From NCBI RefSeq assembly GCF_020921035.1, contig NC_063151.1, forward strand, positions 35,718,934 to 35,782,933: DNA of 64,000 nucleotides, given 5' to 3'. Source of the DNA: Rhodamnia argentea. Taxonomy: Eukaryota > Streptophyta > Magnoliopsida > Myrtales > Myrtaceae. A program made the position numbers and the translations under genes. Of the stretch, positions 58,641-64,000 are shown one piece after another; position 1 is the first letter of the stretch, and the number at the start of each line of letters is the position of its first letter. The notes under the pieces were generated by a model. It ran no database searches. It saw nothing but the letters and a program-made list of their open reading frames with translations, and was not told where the DNA came from.

Positions 58641-59227
58641 GTACCGACAATGACTAGCTAATCTATCAACAACGCTTTGCTCATCAGTCTCCGGCTTATT
58701 TTCCAAAATGGGAGGACTTCAGGATTTTGGGGGCATTAGTCGACTTGAAGTCAACATCTGGAAAGAATGGAGAAAACAATTCCGTGAACAGTGTCAACTT
58801 CTATTTGGCCGTTGGATTTCCCTTCTTCTTCTTCTTCTTTTTTTATATTAGTTTCTTGACCAACTTTAATGAGGAAAGTAGATTCCGTGTATTTTAAGAC
58901 AATATGGCACCCAACCCAATGAAAATCCAAAGTAGGATTTCCATTCTTGATGTTGATTCCAACACGGAGACACTCTTTTTTCTTGATTGTGACTTGCACG
59001 CGGATACAATTTCCGTACTTTTTCCTTACATTTTATCCGGATTGCGTTTTCTCTACGGCCTCAAAGTTGAGACGTATTTTAACACACCTCCTTCATCTTG
59101 TTGCTTTCTTTGTGTATATGATACACCGACTTCATCTATATCCTCCCCCACCTCTGCCCGATATAATTATTTTTTGATGATACGCATCCCTAATTTCCAT
59201 CTTCATTATAATCTAAATGTGTGACGG

Positions 59228-59485
59228 AATATGCAATTAGATGCAAAGTCTCAAGAGAAAGCAATGCCCGCAGTTACAGCATTCTCTTGCTAGAGATGTT
59301 CACGGGACTATATGCCACCGATGACACATTGAGAGACAATTTGACTCTTCACTTTGATGCGGCATTTTTGGCTGAATGAGTGCAGGAAATGATGGACCAT
59401 ATTCTGACTCAGGAGAGGGCGAGTCATTCAGACTCCTGTATTCCTCAGCGTTGGCTCTCCGAAAGTTACGATGATTATTGACTAA
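59228..59485 (+). pseudogene. Relic of LRR-RLK last exon, copy 1
   Basis: Matches RLK exon 2: aatatgcaattagatgc, tctcttgctagagatgttcac, gacaatttgactcttcac. The acceptor AG is GG (59226-59227), a TGA replaces CGA near 59377, and several indels break the frame. The preceding 60 bases match the RLK intron. The LRR and kinase N-lobe parts are absent. Confidence 0.85.
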
Positions 59486-59888
59486 TGTCCATAGAGAATC
59501 GCACCTATTATTTAATAACGCTTGCTCATCGGTTTTTTGGGGGGGCATTGGTTGACTTGAAGTCAACACATGGAAAACCATCTGGATGGATCCATCATCC
59601 ATCCCTTAATCCACGCTACGTGGAGAAAGAATCCCATGTACAGAGTCAACTCCCTTTTTAGTTTCTTGACCAACTTCATCCGGGAAAGTGGATTCCATGT
59701 ATTTTAAGACGACCATGCACGCAATGAAAATCTAATTAGGACTTCCATTCTTGATCTTGATACCCACGCAGGAGACAATTTCGATTCTTGATCGTGACTT
59801 CGACGCGGACACAATTTCTGTATTTTCCCATATATTTCGTCCGGCTCGAGTTTTATTCACGGACTCAAACTCGAGACATATTTTAACA

Positions 59889-59985
59889 AAGTCACGGCAT
59901 TCTCTTGCTAGAGATGTTCACTGATTATATGCCACTGAATTCGATAATATATTGAGTGATAATTTGACTCTTGTTTTGTCGGAAA
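59889..59985 (+). pseudogene. Relic of LRR-RLK last exon, copy 2
   Basis: Retains acggcattctcttgctagag and gataatttgactctt with indels. The exon start and everything after about 59985 are gone. Confidence 0.75.
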
Positions 59986-59990
59986 AGTCC

Positions 59991-60764
59991 CGCGACGAAA
60001 GATCTTTCACCATCAAGCGTTGAGCTTTCGGATTTATTATTTTAAACGGGCCTTTGTAGCGATTCCGGACAGGAAATAAGAGCAAATGTCAAAAATGAAA
60101 GACGGAGCACTAAGTCAGTGCAGGAAAGTAGATGCTTGATAAGATAAATTGCAGAGCAAATTGATAAGTGTTTATTTGTTGATTGATTGATCCCTAATAA
60201 AGATCTATATCCGACCGTTTATCGACTAGTACAAGAAAAAACCATCTCTTGCGGTTTCTCCACGTGCACACTGTCCTGAAAATCCCGGATTTACTTTGGT
60301 CACTGCTCTTCTTATCCTTTAAATGGTTTAAACATTTATTATCTGTTTCACAGGCCAGTAGTGGTCTTCATTTCAATCCAAGCCACTCAGGTTTCTCGCA
60401 TATCTTCGCCCTTAATACAGCAGGGAACTTCCTGCTCGGATTCCATTAACCACGCGCAATCAATCATAATCATAAAAAATTGTGGGACCTGCAGATCGAC
60501 GATTGTAATTGATCCGCGAATTCGATGGTTGTAATTGATCTTACCCATGGCAGCCCGGATTGGACCAGGTCCTAGGAAAAATTCCGCCCCACAATACACG
60601 CTGATGGATATTTATCAGATTGACTCTCTTGCGTATATGACAAGACAAAAATCTTCCCCGGTGGCAGAAAAGAGCTTAAAAAAGCTATAATTCTCTTGAC
60701 AGTTTCCATAAGCACTGAACCTGCCTCTTGTTGCTTCTCGCCTTGCTTCCTTGGACTTTGTCTC
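59991..60764. promoter_or_regulatory. RLK3 upstream region, shared promoter from about 60455
   Basis: 59991-60450 shows nothing I can name. From about 60455 to the ATG the sequence matches the regions upstream of RLK1 (33225-33548) and RLK2 (49261-49305 plus 51132-51407): tgtgggacctg, cgacgattgtaattgatcc, ggattggacc, aatacacgctgatggatat. No clear TATA box was chosen. RLK3 has no insertion here, so it probably shows the ancestral arrangement. Confidence 0.6.
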
Positions 60765-63700
60765 ATGAAACTCAGAGGCGTTAGTTTTGCAGAGTTTCAA
60801 TCATGCCACTTGCTTCTTGTTATTGCTCTTGCACTTTGCTTATACCAAGTCTCCTCCTCCACCAACGAAACAGACAGAATCTCCCTTCTCGCATTTAAGA
60901 CCGGCATGACCGCGGATCCTTTCGGTGTGCTCGACTCATGGAACCATAGCATTGATTTTTGCCAGTGGTACGGTGTTACGTGCGGCCAGAGGCACCGCAG
61001 GGTCACAGTCCTAGACTTGTCATCACGAGGACTCTCCGGCCCAATCTCTCCTCATATCGGAAACCTCAGCTTCTTAAGGAAATTGCAGCTCCAAAACAAC
61101 AGTCTCCATCATGAAATCCCTCAGCAAGTCGGCCAGTTGCGCCGCTTGCGTATCCTCCAATTGAACAACAATTCATTGGTTGGCGAAATTCCCACAAACA
61201 TATCGGGTTGCTCAGATTTGATCGCCCTCTGGCTTGGGATCAACCAACTAACTGGAGAAATTCCTGGAGAGCTTGGTTCATTCCCGAAGTTATGGCATTT
61301 CGACTTGTTTGGTAATAATCTGACTGGGGGTGTGCCTTCCTCCATTGGGAACTTATCTTCACTGGAGACCATTCAATTAACCCAGAACAACTTGGGTGGG
61401 AGCATTCCCCAAGCTCTAGGCCACCTGGCAAATTTGCAACTCATGGCCTTTGAAGGAAATAGATTGTCGGGTACGATTCCATCTTCGTTATTCAATCTCT
61501 CTTCGCTAATTGTGTTCGATATTGGAGGCAACTTGATACAGGGTACTCTTCCAGCAGGCATAGGCCTCAAACTCCTAGATCTTGAATTTTTCAGCGTTCC
61601 GGGGAACCAAATTGAGGGGCCGATTCCTCCCTCAATATTGAATTGTACGAAGCTAGACGTACTTCAACTAGCATTTAACAAATTTTCCGGGAAAGTACCT
61701 TCTTTGAAAAATTTGTACAGGCTTCGTTGGTTCCAAATCTTTTCTAATCAGCTTGGAAGTGGAAAACCCAAAGACTTGAGCTTCCTTTGCTCGTTAACTA
61801 ACAGCACCAAGTTAGAGTACGTGGGTATTGGAAAGAACAAGTTTGGTGGGGTGTTACCTAAATGCATAGGTAATTTATCCATCTCTCTCAAAGGCCTTTC
61901 TTTAGACGAGAATCAAATATCTGGTGAGATTCCAGAAGCAATCGGGAATTTTGTCAACCTGGAATCATTGTGGATGGATGTCAACCAGCTTTCAGGTGCT
62001 ATTCCCCCCAATTTGGGGAATCTGCACAATCTGGCGAACCTGAAATTAAGTGATAACAACCTAGGAGGGACTATTCCATCTTCTTTTGGAAATCTAACCA
62101 AGCTGATTCAACTATATCTTGGTGGAAACAACTTTGATGGGCAAATTCCTTCACAACTATCAAATTGCCGGTCTCTCGATTTGCTTGATCTGTCTAATAA
62201 CAATCTCAGTGGTGCCATACCCCCAGAGCTTGTAGGTCTCTCATCATTAGCGATTATTTTGAACTTGTCTCGTAACCATTTGACAGGAGTTTTACCCACA
62301 GAAGTCAACAACTTGAGAGCTTTGACTACATTGGACATCTCAAACAATTTGTTGGTAGGTGAAATCCCAGGAAGTTTAGGTGATTGCATTGAATTGACAT
62401 CATTGAGAATGGGGGGCAACTTCTTCCATGGGTCCATTCCTCAATCACTCAAATCGTTAGGAGGCCTTGAAGAGCTAGATCTTTCACGAAACAATTTGTC
62501 AGGTCACATTCCAGAATTCTTATCGTTATTTCGTTCCTTGAAACTTTTGAATTTATCGTTCAATAAATTTGAAGGCATGCTACCACGTGAGGGAGTCTTT
62601 GAGAATGCTACCTGTATTTCTATCATTGGGAACAATGAGCTCTGCGGCGGACTACCAGAATTTCACCTCCCAACCTGCATCTCCAAAAGCTTCAAGAGCA
62701 GAAAGATTAATGTGGTGATATTGTCCACTTCTATTGTTTTCGGAGTTCTTGGAATAGCTCTTTTTCTAGCTTTTATATATCTCTACTGGTTGAAGAAGAA
62801 AGTAAATGAACCAATTTCAAGTTCAATGGATTGTTCACCTCCGAACATATCTTATGGAACACTCCTAAAAGCAACCGACGGTTTTTCTTCAACGAATTTG
62901 ATCGGAGTTGGAAGTTTTGGTTCTGTTTATAGGGGCATACTCGAGGATAATGGAATTGCCGTTGCTGTGAAGGTGCTTCATTTAGTTCGTCACGGTGCTC
63001 TTAAGGGCTTCATGGTCGAGTGTGAGGCATTAAAGAACATCAAACATCGAAATCTTTTGAGAATACTAACAGTTTGCTCTAGCAGTGATTATCAAGGAAA
63101 TGATTTTAAGGCCTTAGTTTATCAATTCATGGACAATGGAAGCTTGGAAATGTGGCTACACCCAAATGCAACATCATCTCATGGGAATGAGCATCCGAAA
63201 AAGTTGAATTTTCTTCAAAGGATCAATATTGCTATTGGTGTTGCTTCTGCGCTCGATTATCTTCATCACCAGTGCCACATCCCCATCATTCATTGTGATA
63301 TAAAGCCAAGCAATATCCTCTTAGATGTCGAGATGGTCGCACATGTTGGCGACTTTGGATTGGCGAAATTCCTTCTTGAATCATCCCTCGATACTCTAGC
63401 TAATCAGATGAGCTCGGTTGGTGTTAGAGGGACAATCGGTTATGCTCCACCAGGTAATCTCTCTACTTTCTATTCTGCTGACCTGAGCTCCACATTCTTT
63501 TTGATGATCAGCACTCCTAATTTGATCTGCACTATGATCAAAATGCATGGCAGAATATGCAATGGGATGCGAGGTCTCTAGAGAAGGCGATGTCTATAGT
63601 TATGGCATCCTCTTGCTAGAGATGTTCACAGGATTGAGTCCCACCAACGAGAGATTTTCAGATGACTTCACCCTCCATAGTTTTGTCGTAGCAGCTTTGC

Positions 63701-63972
63701 TCGAACGAGCTGTAGAAATTACGGATCACATTTTGCTTTTAGAAAGAGAGAGTACTTTCAACCTCAATAGTCCTCGGCATTGGCTTTCTGAAAGCAATGG
63801 CTTATTTCAAGAGTGTTTGGTTACGGTATATAAAATTGGAGTCGCTTGTTCCCATCAAGTGCCTGGAAGACGGATGAGCATCAGTAGTGCTGCAAATCAG
63901 CTGAAGAAGATTAGGGGAAAAGTGTTAGCGTTGGGTTTTCGTGAACAAGATGGAACTACTGCAGGTATATGA
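60765..63972 (+). CDS. LRR receptor kinase 3 (LRR-XII, non-RD)
   Basis: Third member of the cluster. Exons 60765-63453 and 63554-63972, 100-bp intron; 1035 aa. Same layout as RLK2: MKLRGVSFAEF start, signal peptide, LRR cap with WYGVTCGQRHRR, LRR array, LCGGLPEFHLPTC, TM helix and KKK, kinase with intact loop IGVGSFGSVYRG, VAVK, HCDIKPSNILLD (non-RD) and GDFGLAKFLL. LRR surface residues differ from RLK2 in many repeats (for example WLGINQLTGE against RLAINKLSGK), while the first repeats are nearly identical. One extra base after REQDG shifts the frame, so the protein ends TTAGI instead of the longer YDKF tail. If GTATAT (63965) is a splice donor the shift falls in the last coding codons and the true end lies outside the window. 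Confidence 0.92.
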
Positions 63973-64000
63973 TAAGTTTCTTAACCTCTCTCTTGTCTCA

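Larger units (their letters stand above)
58660..59990 (+). repeat. Diverged tandem duplication of an RLK 3' segment
   Basis: About 58680-59485 and about 59529-59985 share the same landmarks in order: gcattrgtygacttgaagtc, cttgaccaacttyat, tgtattttaagac, ggacacaattt, gagacrtattttaac, then the start of an RLK last exon. The second copy lacks internal parts. Confidence 0.75.

Noticed and set aside
1..64000. CRISPR array, bacterial operon, phage or organellar segment
   Set aside because: No regularly spaced repeats or polycistronic layout; intron-containing plant nuclear genes throughout.

Overview
The window is nuclear DNA from a flowering plant, most likely a eudicot. The evidence is GT-AG introns, an AT-rich background, copia and gypsy type LTR elements, fold-back MITEs, and plant-specific families: PAUSED-type exportin-T, chloroplast RelA/SpoT homologue, RLCK-VII kinase and LRR-XII receptor kinases. 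A placement in Myrtaceae is only a hunch. Nothing suggests bacteria or organelles.

Layout. 1-2360 is intergenic with a GC-rich LTR-like block. 2361-10141 is a complete exportin-T gene (13 coding exons, 982 aa). 10142-13488 is intergenic with one possible orphan exon. 13489-15417 is a RIPK-like cytoplasmic kinase (5 exons, 465 aa). 15418-27090 is gene-poor and full of fold-back elements, microsatellites and poly(A) retroinsertion scars. 27091-30776 is a complete RSH2/RSH3-type (p)ppGpp synthetase/hydrolase gene (6 exons, 721 aa).

From about 29.4 kb to the end the window is a tandem segmental duplication. Unit A holds the 3' half of the RSH gene, a spacer, LRR receptor kinase 1 and its 3' flank (to about 44.4 kb). 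Unit B holds a broken RSH fragment, the same spacer, receptor kinase 2 and the same 3' flank (about 45.1-57.1 kb). These are followed by two tandem relics of a receptor-kinase last exon (58.7-60.0 kb) and receptor kinase 3 (60.8-64.0 kb). The three kinases share one architecture: signal peptide, LRRs, one TM helix, and a non-RD kinase with a single intron between the APP and EYAMG parts of the activation segment. That is the LRR-RLK XII (EFR/Xa21/At3g47570) type, usually linked to pattern recognition.

The two units serve as a natural before/after comparison. Kinase 1 is split by a 4.5-kb copia element with an AAGTT target duplication. Kinase 2 has a 1.8-kb solo LTR with a TGTGG target duplication about 275 bp upstream of its ATG, and a Gly-to-Arg change in its ATP loop. 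A 0.8-kb MITE sits in the 3' flank of unit A and a 0.38-kb MITE in the spacer of unit B. Kinase 3 has the most ordinary kinase but an altered C-terminus. I found no clearly new biological system. The most interesting content is this receptor cluster, duplicated together with part of a stringent-response gene and remodelled by at least four datable insertions.
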